Source: Paucibacter sp963740455 (GTDB lineage Bacteria; Pseudomonadota; Gammaproteobacteria; Burkholderiales; Burkholderiaceae_C). From it: 64,000 nucleotides of DNA. This document shows, one piece after another, positions 45,344-54,628 of this stretch (within the stretch, counting starts at the first letter, position 1; every line of letters starts with the position of its first letter). The translations under genes and the position numbers were made by a program. The notes beneath the pieces are model-generated. The model was not told the DNA's origin. It saw only the letters and a list, made by a program, of their open reading frames with translations, and searched no databases. Where the stretch lies: NCBI GenBank assembly GCA_963740455.1, contig CAVUEF010000026.1, positions 102,089-166,088 of the forward strand. Direction: 5' to 3'.

Positions 45344-46435
45344 ATGACCTCAAACCTCAAAAACGACACCTTTCTGCGCGCCTGTCTGCGCCAGCCCACC
45401 GAATACACGCCCTTGTGGTTGATGCGCCAAGCCGGGCGCTATCTGCCCGAGTACAAGGCCAGTCGCGCCAAGGCGGGCAGCTTCATGGGATTGGCCACCA
45501 ACCCCGACTACGCCACCGAAGTGACGCTGCAGCCGGTGGATCGCTTTGCGCTGGACGCGGCGATCCTGTTCAGCGACATACTCACCGTGCCCGACGCGAT
45601 GGGTCTTGGACTGAGCTTTTCGCCAGGCGAAGGGCCCAAATTCGAACGCGCGATTCGCGACGAAGCGGCGGTAGCTGCGCTGGCCATTCCCGACATGCAC
45701 AAGCTGCAATATGTGTTTGATGCGGTCAGCTCGATCCGGCGCGCACTCGATGGCAGGGTGCCTTTGATCGGGTTCTCGGGCAGCCCCTGGACGCTGGCCT
45801 GCTATATGGTCGAAGGTGCAGGCTCGGACGACTACCGCCAAGTCAAGAGCCTGATGTATGCGCGCCCCGACCTGATGCATCGCATTCTTGCCATCAATGC
45901 CGATACAGTCGCCGCCTACTTGAACGCTCAGATCGAGGCCGGTGCGCAGGCTGTGATGATTTTCGACAGTTGGGGTGGCGTGCTGGCCGATGGCGCTTTT
46001 CAGGAGTTCAGCGTGGCCTATTCGCGCCGCGTGCTGGCTCAGCTCAAGACCGAGCACGAGGGGCAGCGCATACCCAGCATTCTGTTCACCAAAGGCGGTG
46101 GCCTGTGGCTGACCGAAATCGCCGATGCGGGCGCCGATGTGGTGGGCCTTGACTGGACGGTCAACTTGACCAAGGCGCGTGCCCAAGTGGGTGACCGCGT
46201 GGCTTTGCAGGGCAATATGGATCCGAATGTGCTGTTTGCCTCGCCCGAAACAGTGCAGGCACAGGCCATCAAGGTCTTGGACAGCTTTGGCAATCCACGC
46301 AATGCCGACGGCACCTGGGCTGGCCACGTCTTCAATCTTGGCCATGGCATCAGCCAGTTCACGCCGCCCGACCATGTGACGGCGCTGGTCGAAACAGTGC
46401 ACAGCCATTCACGCAAGCAGCGCGCCGCGGTTTGA
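45344..46435 (+). CDS. hemE: Uroporphyrinogen decarboxylase
   Basis: A 363-residue enzyme converting uroporphyrinogen III to coproporphyrinogen III in haem synthesis. The signature PLWLMRQAGRYLPEYK near residue 25 is the active-site motif, with the catalytic Asp in FSDILTVPDAMGL. GFSGSPWTLACYMVEG and NLGHGISQFTPPDHV complete the family pattern. ATG 45344 is chosen, removing 16 residues from the open frame. It lies opposite lemA and just before the DnaA-box repeat. Confidence 0.96.
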   Translation: MTSNLKNDTFLRACLRQPTEYTPLWLMRQAGRYLPEYKASRAKAGSFMGLATNPDYATEVTLQPVDRFALDAAILFSDILTVPDAMGLGLSFSPGEGPKFERAIRDEAAVAALAIPDMHKLQYVFDAVSSIRRALDGRVPLIGFSGSPWTLACYMVEGAGSDDYRQVKSLMYARPDLMHRILAINADTVAAYLNAQIEAGAQAVMIFDSWGGVLADGAFQEFSVAYSRRVLAQLKTEHEGQRIPSILFTKGGGLWLTEIADAGADVVGLDWTVNLTKARAQVGDRVALQGNMDPNVLFASPETVQAQAIKVLDSFGNPRNADGTWAGHVFNLGHGISQFTPPDHVTALVETVHSHSRKQRAAV

Positions 46436-46659
46436 GCCTGAGACGGCCGGCACGGGCTGTGACCTCTGCACGCGGGTCTTGACTTATCCCCAAATTGAGG
46501 TCCTCCGCCGGCGCCTGGCATGGCAGTGCCGCGTTTTCCCTGATCTCGGCTAAGTGCTTGATTCATAAACGTTAGTATGGGCTTACTGAGCCAGAGTTCT
46601 TGCTATCGGCATCGCTGCCATGGGCTGCCGCAGCATTTGTGCAGGATTTGCTAACAAAG

Positions 46660-46668
46660 TTATCCACA
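46660..46668 (+). promoter_or_regulatory. Perfect DnaA box (first repeat unit)
   Basis: TTATCCACA, an exact match to the high-affinity DnaA box TTATNCACA. A related TTATCCCCA lies at 46484-46492 in the same unit. The box is duplicated with its context in the second unit. Confidence 0.75.
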
Positions 46669-47007
46669 GTCACCGGCTAGCAGGAGAAAAATCTTTTTGA
46701 ATCATAAACTTGGCGATCATTTCTGAGCTCAACCCGAGATGATGGTGATAAGTGAGGTCATCAAAAAAATGGCTTTGCGTCGTGATTTCAGCTGAAGTGA
46801 GCGCTCTGGACTTGACTTATCCCCAAAATATGGCCATGTCGACGTCACCGGGGGCACGTGCTGCAATGCAGCTCATCGTTTTCCCTGAAATCCGCCAAGC
46901 AGTTGATTCATAAGGATATTTGTCAAGACGTCAGAAGACTTGCAAAAACACTACTTGACAAGCAGGGCGCGAGGATGGCGGCACCACGGAGCCGCTTGCC
47001 CACAAAG

Positions 47008-47016
47008 TTATCCACA
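47008..47016 (+). promoter_or_regulatory. Perfect DnaA box (second repeat unit)
   Basis: TTATCCACA again in the context ACAAAGTTATCCACAG, 348 bp from the first. The companion TTATCCCCA is at 46817-46825. It lies 80 bp upstream of the priA start codon, so DnaA bound here could also affect priA transcription (inference). Confidence 0.75.
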
Positions 47017-47096
47017 GAAGGCTCTGAGCCAGTAAGAGCTTTCAAATCATGTATTTAGCTCTGGTCTTTGAGTTGGTATCGAGCTTTGGCGTTTAA

Positions 47097-49190
47097 ATGA
47101 CAAATTCCAGATCGATTGCACTCGTAAGAATTCGTGTCGTCGTCGACGCGCCGCAGCACAGCGGTCTGAGCGAGCCGCTCGATTACTGGTGCGAGCATGC
47201 GCTCGCGGCCGGCACCCTGGTGCAGGTCCCCTTGGGCAAGCGCGAGGTCACTGGATTGGTGTGGCCGGGGGCTGACGCCGAAGCCGAAATCGACGCAAGC
47301 GCCTTGCGCCCGGTGAGCGCCGTGCTGGACGCATTGGCGCCGCTGTCGGCGCACTGGTGCGAGCTGGTCGCGTTTGCGGCGCGCTACTACCAGCGCAGCG
47401 TTGGCGAAGTGGCGATGTCGGTGTTGCCGCCGCAATTGCGTCAATTGAACCCGGCACAGTTGCAGGCGCGCCTGAAGCGTATGGTCAAGTGGTTGGCAAG
47501 CGCCACGCCGGCGGCCAATGAGCCGACCGGCCCGGACTTGAGCCCCGACCAGGTGCTGGCGCTGAGCCAACTCGATGCGGCCATGGCCGCCTGCGCCGAG
47601 CCGGATGTCGCGCCAGCGCCGGTGCTCTTGCACGGCGTGACCGGGAGCGGCAAGACCGAGGTGTATTTGCGCGCCGCCGAACATGCACTTGCCCGCGGCA
47701 GGCAAGTGCTGGTGTTGGTGCCCGAGATCAACCTCACGCCGCAGCTGGAAGCCCGCTTCAACGAGCGTTTTGCGGCGCATCGCATCGTCTCGCTGCACAG
47801 CGGTTTGACGCCGGCCAACCGCTTGCGCAATTGGATGGCCGCACACCTGGGCCATGCCGAACTGGTGCTGGGCACGCGGCTGGCCGTGTTCGCCAGCCTG
47901 CCGCGCCTCGGGCTGATCGTGGTCGACGAAGAACACGACCCCTCCTACAAACAACAAGAGGGCGCGCGCTATTCGGCACGCGATCTGGCGGTCTACCGTG
48001 CCAGGCAACTGCGCATACCGGTGTTGCTGGGTTCGGCAACGCCGTCGCTGGAGAGCTGGCAGCGCGCGATTGAAGGCCGTTACCACCGCATCAGCCTGCC
48101 GCGCCGCATCGGTGACGGCGCCTTACCGCGCGTGCGCTTGTTCGACATGAACACGCTGCCACGCGCCAAGGGCGTGATGAGTGCCTTGTCACCGCCCTTG
48201 CTCGACGCGCTGCGCGAGCGTCTGGCGCGAGGCGAGCAAAGTCTGGTGTTCCTGAACCGGCGCGGCTATGCCCCGGTGCTGCATTGCACCGAGTGCGGCT
48301 GGAAAAGCGCTTGCCCGCATTGCAGCGCCTGGCGCGTGTTCCACAAACTTGATCGCACGCTGCGCTGCCACCATTGCGGTTTCACCGAACGCGTGCCGCG
48401 TGCCTGCCCGGATTGTGGCAATCTCGACATCGCCCCGCTGGGCCGCGGCACCGAGCAACTCGAAGAGCAACTCGCCCTGGCGTTGCCCGACGCACGCGTG
48501 GCACGCATCGACGCCGATTCGACCAAACTCAAGGGCGCGTTGGAGGCGCAACTCGGCGCGGTGCATGCGGGCGAGGTTGACGTGCTGGTGGGCACGCAAA
48601 TGGTGGCCAAGGGACACGACTTCAGGCGCATCACCCTGGTCGCGGCGGTCAATCCGGACGGCGCCTTGTTCACCAGCGACTTTCGCGCGCCCGAGCGCTT
48701 GTTCGCGCTGATGATGCAAGCTGCCGGCCGGGCCGGCCGCGACGCAGCGCAGGCAGCGCGCAGCGAGATGTGGGTTCAGACCTGGCACCCCAGGCATCCG
48801 CTCTATCAAGCCCTGCGTTCGCATGACTTTCCGGCCTTTGCCGCCAGCCAGTTGGAAGAGCGTCGCGTCGCCGGCCTGCCGCCTTTCTCGCACCTGGCCT
48901 TGCTGCGTGCCGAGGCACGTACGCCAGAGCTGGCCAAGGCATTCTTGCAGGCCGCAGCCGATTGGGCTGGGCGTCTGCCCGAGGCCGAACGGGTGACCAT
49001 ATATCCGCCGGTGCCGATGGCGGTAGCCCGCGTCGCCAACGTCGAGCGCATGCAGATGCTGGTCGAGGCCCAGTCGCGCAGCGCCTTGCAGCGCTTGCTC
49101 GGGCAATGGTTGCCCCAGCTGCATGCCAGCAAGCGCGAGCACAAAGGCGTGCTGCGCTGGGCCATCGATGTGGATCCGCTGGCGATCTGA
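47097..49190 (+). CDS. priA: Primosomal replication restart helicase PriA
   Basis: A 697-residue 3'-5' helicase that reloads the replisome at stalled forks. The N-terminal DNA-binding domain (1-110) precedes the helicase core with Walker A TGSGKTEVYL (Lys186) and DEEHD. The zinc-binding insert shows paired Cys motifs: CTECGWKSACPHCS, CHHCGF, CPDCG. The C-terminal part includes GTQMVAKGHDF and AGRAGRDA. It starts at ATG 47097 immediately after the DnaA-box repeat. Its end is 6 bp from the convergent AEC transporter. Confidence 0.96.
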   Translation: MTNSRSIALVRIRVVVDAPQHSGLSEPLDYWCEHALAAGTLVQVPLGKREVTGLVWPGADAEAEIDASALRPVSAVLDALAPLSAHWCELVAFAARYYQRSVGEVAMSVLPPQLRQLNPAQLQARLKRMVKWLASATPAANEPTGPDLSPDQVLALSQLDAAMAACAEPDVAPAPVLLHGVTGSGKTEVYLRAAEHALARGRQVLVLVPEINLTPQLEARFNERFAAHRIVSLHSGLTPANRLRNWMAAHLGHAELVLGTRLAVFASLPRLGLIVVDEEHDPSYKQQEGARYSARDLAVYRARQLRIPVLLGSATPSLESWQRAIEGRYHRISLPRRIGDGALPRVRLFDMNTLPRAKGVMSALSPPLLDALRERLARGEQSLVFLNRRGYAPVLHCTECGWKSACPHCSAWRVFHKLDRTLRCHHCGFTERVPRACPDCGNLDIAPLGRGTEQLEEQLALALPDARVARIDADSTKLKGALEAQLGAVHAGEVDVLVGTQMVAKGHDFRRITLVAAVNPDGALFTSDFRAPERLFALMMQAAGRAGRDAAQAARSEMWVQTWHPRHPLYQALRSHDFPAFAASQLEERRVAGLPPFSHLALLRAEARTPELAKAFLQAAADWAGRLPEAERVTIYPPVPMAVARVANVERMQMLVEAQSRSALQRLLGQWLPQLHASKREHKGVLRWAIDVDPLAI

Positions 49191-49196
49191 CCTGGC

Positions 49197-50183
49197 CTAT
49201 GGCCGCACCCCCATCCCCCAGGCCAGCAGCGTGAAGCTCGCAAACGCCAGCACCGTGCTGGCCATGATGATGCGCGCCACGCGCCCGTTGTCGGCGCCAT
49301 AGCGTTCGGCCAGCAGCGACACATTACTGGCGCTGGGCAGCGCGGCGGCCAGCGTCAACACCATCAGTTGAAAGCCAGAGATCGGCAGGCCCAGCGCGCG
49401 CGCCGAGGCGCCGAGCAAGAACACCAGCAGCGGATGCACGAACAGCTTGATCAGCGCCACGGGCAGGTACAAGGCCAGCGGCGTGCGGGTGTGCGCGTGC
49501 TGGCCGGCGCGCCACAGCACCGCGCCGATGGTGAACAGGGCGACCGGCGTCGCCGCGTCGGCGAGCATCTTCACCAGCACGTCGATCGGGCCGGGCAAGC
49601 GCAGACCCGTGACCGACGCGAACGCCCCGAGTGCAATCGCCCACGGCAGCGGATTGGACAAGGCGCCGCGCAGCGCCAGCCAGCCGGTCTGGCCGAGCGA
49701 GGTTTGAGATGCTGTGTCGTCGCCCGCCTTCCTGGCCTCATGCGCATGCGCCAGGGCCAGACACAGCGAGCTGGTCACGAACAAGTCTGCCAATATCGTG
49801 CAGATCACCGGGCCGGCCGCCGCTGAGCCCAGCAGCGCCACCAGCAGCGGCACGCCCATGAAGCCGGTGTTCGGGAAGGCCGCCACCAGCGCGCCAAACG
49901 ACGCGTCCTTGAGCCCGACGCGCGGTGACAGCGTGACGGCAATCGTGAAGAACACCATCAGCAACGCCGAGCTCAGGTAGACGCTCAGCACCGCCGGGTT
50001 CAACAGATCGAACACCGGCGTGTTCATGCCAAATCGAAACAGCATGCAGGGCAGGGCAAAGTACAGCACAAAGCCGTTCAGTCCCGGGATCGCGCTCTCG
50101 GCCAGCACGCCGCGCCGGGCAGCCAGATAGCCGAGCAGAATCAGCGCGAAAAATGGAATGGTGACGGACAGGATGGCTTGCAT
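49197..50183 (-). CDS. AEC-family transporter (auxin efflux carrier type)
   Basis: A 328-residue membrane protein with about ten hydrophobic helices in two inverted halves. The N-terminal FFALILLGYLAARRGVLAES and LYFALPCMLFRFG are typical of bacterial AEC permeases (malonate/malate-type and auxin-efflux-like). Substrate unknown. ATG 50183 starts the first helix; the open frame beyond it is low-quality. It converges with priA. Confidence 0.9.
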   Translation of the reverse strand: MQAILSVTIPFFALILLGYLAARRGVLAESAIPGLNGFVLYFALPCMLFRFGMNTPVFDLLNPAVLSVYLSSALLMVFFTIAVTLSPRVGLKDASFGALVAAFPNTGFMGVPLLVALLGSAAAGPVICTILADLFVTSSLCLALAHAHEARKAGDDTASQTSLGQTGWLALRGALSNPLPWAIALGAFASVTGLRLPGPIDVLVKMLADAATPVALFTIGAVLWRAGQHAHTRTPLALYLPVALIKLFVHPLLVFLLGASARALGLPISGFQLMVLTLAAALPSASNVSLLAERYGADNGRVARIIMASTVLAFASFTLLAWGMGVRP

Positions 50184-50284
50184 GTCGGCGCCAAGTATCT
50201 CAGCCTTGCCGGCTCGCGCCCGATCACGCGCAAAGTGCAGGCATGCTTTAAGCTGCGGGGCGCAAACTGAAAAAGGTCTTGTCC

Positions 50285-52141
50285 ATGTTCTCGTCTCTCT
50301 CGGCGCTGCTCGGGCGCTTCTTCTCCAGACTGTGGTGGTTGCTCGAGGGCATCCGGCGGGCCTTGCTGAATCTGGCGTTTCTGCTCTTGCTGGGTTTGCT
50401 CGTGTATGGCCTGGTGTCACGCGGCCCTGCCAAGCTGGAGGACAAGACCGCGCTGGTGCTGAACCTGAGCGGAACCATCGTCGAGCAATACACGAGCAAC
50501 GCGCGCGACAACGCGCTGGAGCAGTTGCAGGGAAAGCCGTCCAGTGAGACGCAACTGCGCGACGTGCTGACGGGCTTGGAGATGGCGGCCAAGGACGACA
50601 AAATTTCAAGCCTGGTGTTGGTGCTGGATGATTTCAAGGGCGCCGGGCTGAGCTCGTTGCGTGAAGTGGCCGCTGCGATCGACCGCTTCAAGACCAGCGG
50701 CAAGAAAGTGCTGGCCTGGGGCAGCTCGTTCGATCAGCGCAGTTACTTTCTCGCCGCACATGCCGACGAGGTGCTGCTGCATCCGATGGGTACGGTGATG
50801 ATCGAGGGCTTTGGCCGCCCCCGAACGTATTACCGCGACGCGCTCGATCGGCTGGGCTTGAGCGCCAATGTGCTGCGCGTGGGCAGCTACAAGAACTTTG
50901 GCGAGGTCTATTCGGCCAGTGGCCCGTCCAAGGAGACGCTGGAGTCTGACCGCTATCTGTACGACGCGCTGTGGACCACGTATACCGATGATGTTGAAAA
51001 GGCCCGCAAGTTGCCCAAGGGCAGCATCATGCAGGGTATCGACAGCCTGCCCGAACAAATGGCTGCGGTGGCAGGTGACACGGCCAAGCTGGCTTTGAAC
51101 GCCAAGCTGGTGGACGGCCTCAAGACGCGCGACCAAATGCGCGCGATGATGATTGCGCGTGGCGCGAAAGACGAAGACAAGAACACCTTTCGCCAGATCG
51201 GGCTGGCCGCCTACCTCAGCCACCAGAGGCCCAAGGCGGCGGGCGATGCGGTCGGCGTGGTGATTGCCCAGGGCGAGATCAGCGACGGCATGGCGCCGTC
51301 GGGTGCGATCGGGGGGCGCTCCACGGCTGAGCTGATTCAAAAGGCGCGGCTGGACGACAAGATCAAGGCCGTCGTGCTGCGTGTCGACTCGCCCGGCGGC
51401 AGCGCCTTCGGGTCGGAGCTGGTGCGCCGTGAGCTCGAGCTCACCCGGGCGGCGGGCAAGCCGGTCGTGGTGTCGATGGGCAATGTGGCCGCGTCGGGTG
51501 GTTACTGGATCTCGATGGCCGCCGATGAGGTGGTGGCCGACCCCGCCACCGTGACCGGCTCGATTGGCGTGTTCGCAATGCTGCCCACTGCCGACAAGGC
51601 GCTGGAAAAGCTCTCGGTGCATACGGGCGGCTACACCACCACCTGGCTGGCCGGCGTCTATGACCCGCGGCGCGCGCTGGACCCGCGCTTTGCTGCGCTG
51701 GTGCAAAGCAGCATCGAGCATGTCTACGCCGAGTTCACCGGCAAGGCGGCCAAGGCGCGCCACACCACGCCGGAAAAAATCAATGAAGTCGCGCAAGGCC
51801 GGGTCTGGACCGGCGCCCAGGCCAAGCAGCGCGGCTTGGTCGACACGCTGGGCAGCTATGGCGACGCGCTCGACTCGGCGGCCCGGCGCGGCAAGCTCAA
51901 GGCGGGCTACCGCGTGGTCTATCTGGAGCGCGAACGCGGCCGGCTCGATCGCCTGCTCGACATGCTCGGCGGCACCCTGACCGACGTGCTGGCGCGCCAG
52001 TTCGATCTGCGCCTGACTGCGATCGGCGTGCCTTCGGGGCTGGCCCGCGACGCGCAAAAGGACTTGGCCTGGTTGAGCGACCTGACCGAAGCTCGGCAGC
52101 CGTTCGCGGCGGCGACGCACTGTTTTTGCGCTTCACCTTGA
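50285..52141 (+). CDS. sppA: Signal peptide peptidase SppA, 67-kDa type
   Basis: A 618-residue membrane-anchored serine protease with an N-terminal transmembrane helix and two tandem crotonase-like domains. The catalytic dyad is Lys203 (VGSYKNFGE) in the first half and Ser404 (GNVAASGGYWIS) in the second, matching E. coli Lys209/Ser409. It degrades cleaved signal peptides. ATG 50285 is preferred over TTG 50279. Confidence 0.94.
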   Translation: MFSSLSALLGRFFSRLWWLLEGIRRALLNLAFLLLLGLLVYGLVSRGPAKLEDKTALVLNLSGTIVEQYTSNARDNALEQLQGKPSSETQLRDVLTGLEMAAKDDKISSLVLVLDDFKGAGLSSLREVAAAIDRFKTSGKKVLAWGSSFDQRSYFLAAHADEVLLHPMGTVMIEGFGRPRTYYRDALDRLGLSANVLRVGSYKNFGEVYSASGPSKETLESDRYLYDALWTTYTDDVEKARKLPKGSIMQGIDSLPEQMAAVAGDTAKLALNAKLVDGLKTRDQMRAMMIARGAKDEDKNTFRQIGLAAYLSHQRPKAAGDAVGVVIAQGEISDGMAPSGAIGGRSTAELIQKARLDDKIKAVVLRVDSPGGSAFGSELVRRELELTRAAGKPVVVSMGNVAASGGYWISMAADEVVADPATVTGSIGVFAMLPTADKALEKLSVHTGGYTTTWLAGVYDPRRALDPRFAALVQSSIEHVYAEFTGKAAKARHTTPEKINEVAQGRVWTGAQAKQRGLVDTLGSYGDALDSAARRGKLKAGYRVVYLERERGRLDRLLDMLGGTLTDVLARQFDLRLTAIGVPSGLARDAQKDLAWLSDLTEARQPFAAATHCFCASP

Positions 52142-52283
52142 GCGCGGCGGCACAAGGGCTTGATGGAGCGCGCGCTGGCCCGCGACGATCAGGCCGACTC
52201 GGGCAGTCCCGCGCGCCGCATCGACGATCAAATTTGAGACCGCGCACCGACACCAAAGTCCGGCCCACAGAAGGAACACCAGC

Positions 52284-53246
52284 ATGAGCCCACTTGCCAT
52301 TTCGTTTGACGATGTTGTCCAGGCGCACCAACGCCTGGCGAAGGTGGCGCACCGCACGCCGGTGCTGACCTCGAACACGGCCAATCTCTTAAGCGGCGCC
52401 GAGCTGTTCTTCAAATGCGAGAACTTCCAGCGCATGGGGGCGTTCAAGTTCCGCGGCGCTTACAACGCGATTGCCCAGTTCACGCCGGCGCAGCGCGCGC
52501 GCGGCGTCGTCAGCTATTCGTCGGGCAATCACGCGCAAGGCATCGCGCTGTCGGCGCGGCTGCTCGGCGTCGATGCGGTGATCGTGATGCCCAGCGACGC
52601 GCCTGCCATCAAGATCGACGCCACGCGCGGCTATGGCGCCGAGGTGCTGCTTTACGACCGCTATACCGAAGACCGGGAAGCCATCGGCAAGCGTTTGGCC
52701 GACGAGCGTGGCCTGACCTTGATCCCGCCCTACGATCATCCGCATGTGATGGCAGGGCAGGGCACCGCCGCCAAGGAGCTGATCGAGGAAGTGGGACCGC
52801 TTGACGTGCTGCTCGTGCCGCTCGGCGGCGGCGGGCTGCTGTCGGGATGCGCCACGGCGTCGCGCGCGATGAACCCCGAGTGCAGAGTGATCGGCGTCGA
52901 GCCCGCGGCGGGCAACGACGGCCAGCGCAGCTTGCGCAGCGGGCAGATCGTCCACATCGACACGCCCGACACGATTGCCGACGGCGCGCAGACCCAGCAC
53001 CTGGGGCAGCTCACCTTCCCGGTGATTCAGCAATGGGTGGACGACATCCTCACCGTCAGTGACGCCGAGCTCGTGGCGGCGATGAAGTTCTTCGCCGGCC
53101 GCATGAAGATGATTGTCGAGCCGACCGGGTGCCTGGCCGCCGCAGCGGCTTTTGACCGGAAGTTTGATGTGCGCGGCAAGCGTGTCGGCGTGATCATCTC
53201 GGGGGGCAATATCGATCTGGCGCGTTTCGCCAGTTTGGTGGCGTGA
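52284..53246 (+). CDS. Threonine/serine dehydratase (PLP-dependent)
   Basis: A 320-residue fold-type II enzyme without the C-terminal ACT-like regulatory domain of biosynthetic IlvA, so it is of the catabolic/serine racemase-like short form. The Schiff-base Lys55 lies in RMGAFKFRGAYN; SSGNHAQGIAL and the Gly loop PLGGGGLLSG bind the cofactor. It converts Thr or Ser to the oxoacid and ammonia, or racemises Ser. Preceded by AGAAGGAAC. Confidence 0.92.
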   Translation: MSPLAISFDDVVQAHQRLAKVAHRTPVLTSNTANLLSGAELFFKCENFQRMGAFKFRGAYNAIAQFTPAQRARGVVSYSSGNHAQGIALSARLLGVDAVIVMPSDAPAIKIDATRGYGAEVLLYDRYTEDREAIGKRLADERGLTLIPPYDHPHVMAGQGTAAKELIEEVGPLDVLLVPLGGGGLLSGCATASRAMNPECRVIGVEPAAGNDGQRSLRSGQIVHIDTPDTIADGAQTQHLGQLTFPVIQQWVDDILTVSDAELVAAMKFFAGRMKMIVEPTGCLAAAAAFDRKFDVRGKRVGVIISGGNIDLARFASLVA

Positions 53247-53316
53247 GGTCCGGCAGCGCCGCATCAATGCCGGGAGCCTGAGCGCACCGGCCGGGCGAGC
53301 CAGCCGCGCCGCTATC

Positions 53317-54234
53317 ATGCCGCGTATGCCCGCCTCACTCGACGGCCAGCTGGTTGTGGCCATTTCTTCGCGCGCCCTGTTCGACTTCGAAGAGGAGAAC
53401 CGTGTCTTCGAAACCGGAAACGACCGCGCGTACATGCAGCTGCAACTGCAGCGCCTGGACGAGCCGGCCAAACAGGGCGTCGCGTTTTCACTGGTACGCA
53501 AGCTGCTGGCCTTCAACAACGCCGGCCAGGCGCCGCGCGTCGAGGTGGTCATCCTGTCGCGCAACGATCCGGTCTCGGGCATGCGCGTGTTTCGCTCAGC
53601 CGCGCACTACGGCTTGGCGGTGCAGCGCGGTGTGTTCACGCGCGGCCAAGCGCCCTGGCGCTATCTGGCGCCGCTCAAGGCCAATCTGTTCTTGTCGGTC
53701 AACGAGCCGGATGTGCGCGAAGCGCTGACAGCGGGCGTACCGGCGGCGCGCGTCTATCCACATTCGGCGCATGCCTCCAGCGCGCATCCGCTTGAAGTGC
53801 GCATCGCCTTCGACGGCGACGCTGTGCTGTTCTCCGACGAGGCCGAGCGCGTCTATCAGGCGGACGGTTTGGATGCCTTTCACGCGCATGAAGCGCTGCG
53901 CGCCGGCACGCCGTTGCCGGCCGGTCCGTTCAAGCCCTTGCTGCAGGCCTTGAACCGGCTGCAGCAAGCTCCCGCCCAGGGCATGCAGGTGCGTACCGCG
54001 CTGGTCACGGCGCGCAGCGCGCCGGCGCATGAGCGCGCCATCCGCACGCTGATGGACTGGCATATCGAGGTCGACGAAGCCATGTTTCTGGGCGGACTGC
54101 CCAAGGGCGAGTTTCTGCGCGAGTTCGAACCCGACTTCTTCTTCGACGACCAGACCGGCCATATCGAAAACGCCTCGCCCCATGTGCCCTCAGGCCATGT
54201 GGCGGCGGGCATCTCGAACGCTCAGACTGAGTGA
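53317..54234 (+). CDS. Cytosolic 5'-nucleotidase (NT5C1-like)
   Basis: A 305-residue protein resembling the cytosolic 5'-nucleotidase IA/IB family. VVAISSRALFDFEEENRVF at the start, VILSRNDPVSGMRVF, and the HAD-like IAFDGDAVLFSDEAERVYQ (catalytic DxDxV/T-type loop) are the best signatures. FFFDDQTGHIENA near the end is the acid motif. It likely removes phosphate from nucleoside monophosphates. The start may instead be ATG 53326; no ribosome site decides, and TATCAT at 53313 could be a -10 giving a very short leader. Confidence 0.78.
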   Translation: MPRMPASLDGQLVVAISSRALFDFEEENRVFETGNDRAYMQLQLQRLDEPAKQGVAFSLVRKLLAFNNAGQAPRVEVVILSRNDPVSGMRVFRSAAHYGLAVQRGVFTRGQAPWRYLAPLKANLFLSVNEPDVREALTAGVPAARVYPHSAHASSAHPLEVRIAFDGDAVLFSDEAERVYQADGLDAFHAHEALRAGTPLPAGPFKPLLQALNRLQQAPAQGMQVRTALVTARSAPAHERAIRTLMDWHIEVDEAMFLGGLPKGEFLREFEPDFFFDDQTGHIENASPHVPSGHVAAGISNAQTE

Positions 54235-54628
54235 AACAAGCGCAGCCAGCCGTATTCAATGCGAAACACCCGGCCCTTCTGATCGCCTCCCATGCCCTGG
54301 ATCAGGCGTGATTGTGTGGCGCTCACGAAACCGATGGTGCTTCCCCGACGTTGGCGTCGTTCTATTGGGGGCACGTAAATCGAACCGGTAAGACATAATG
54401 ATTCGAAAAGGCGAAGCCTGGGAGGGTTGGTGTCACAGACCGTGCGGCTGTACAAACTCAAGCATGTACTGAACATGGGCGGCGCCTCGGGCTCGCATGT
54501 TGGACCTCTGATCGCCATGACGAACGAGGTGCTGGCGAAAGTTAAAAATAGTTATTGCTGGCTCACCCCATGAGCCAGGTGGGCCACAGAATTCAGCGCA
54601 TGGCACGCCAAATTTCTGAGGCCCGAGC
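54235..54628. other. Intergenic region upstream of the cas operon
   Basis: A 394-bp gap with no convincing gene. It should hold the promoter of the cas operon. An 8-bp hairpin CTGGCTCA-CCCCA-TGAGCCAG lies at 54558-54578, about 50 bp before the cas3 ATG, without a T-run, and an AT-rich run (AAAGTTAAAAATAG) sits just upstream. A minus-strand frame of 98 codons exists but is not recognisable. I could not find a copy of the CRISPR repeat here. Confidence 0.45.

Larger units (their letters stand above)
46477..47050. repeat. Two diverged ~345-bp direct repeats with DnaA boxes
   Basis: The 660-bp gap between hemE and priA holds two tandem, diverged copies of one unit. Shared landmarks in the same order and spacing: CTTGACTTATCCCCAAA (46479 and 46812), GTTTTCCCTGA (46533 and 46878), TTGATTCATAA (46558 and 46903), and ACAAAGTTATCCACAG (46654 and 47002). 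Spacing between copies is 333-348 bp. The region is AT-richer than its surroundings, with A/T runs at 46685-46700 and 46761-46770. No gene is convincing inside it. It looks like a DnaA-binding locus; see the finding. Confidence 0.8.

Noticed and set aside
46858..47058. A 66-codon + strand frame in the hemE-priA gap
   Set aside because: It lies wholly inside the duplicated DnaA-box repeat and is not preserved in the sister copy.
46436..47096. Calling the hemE-priA gap the chromosomal replication origin outright
   Set aside because: Only two perfect DnaA boxes are present, dnaA is not nearby in the window, and the strand bias of atp and hemE argues against it; kept as a hypothesis only.
50606..52120. 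A 504-codon open frame antisense to sppA
   Set aside because: It is the mirror of a well-conserved gene in GC-rich DNA; the translation is Arg/His/Gln-rich with no domain and no ribosome site.
52142..52283. A short open frame (HKGLMERALARDDQADSG) after sppA
   Set aside because: There is no start signal or recognisable family; it is too short to support.
54222..54518. A 98-codon minus-strand frame between the 5'-nucleotidase gene and cas3
   Set aside because: The segment GMGGDQKGRVFRIEYGW looks protein-like, but there is no family match I can name and no initiation signal. It could be a decayed gene end.
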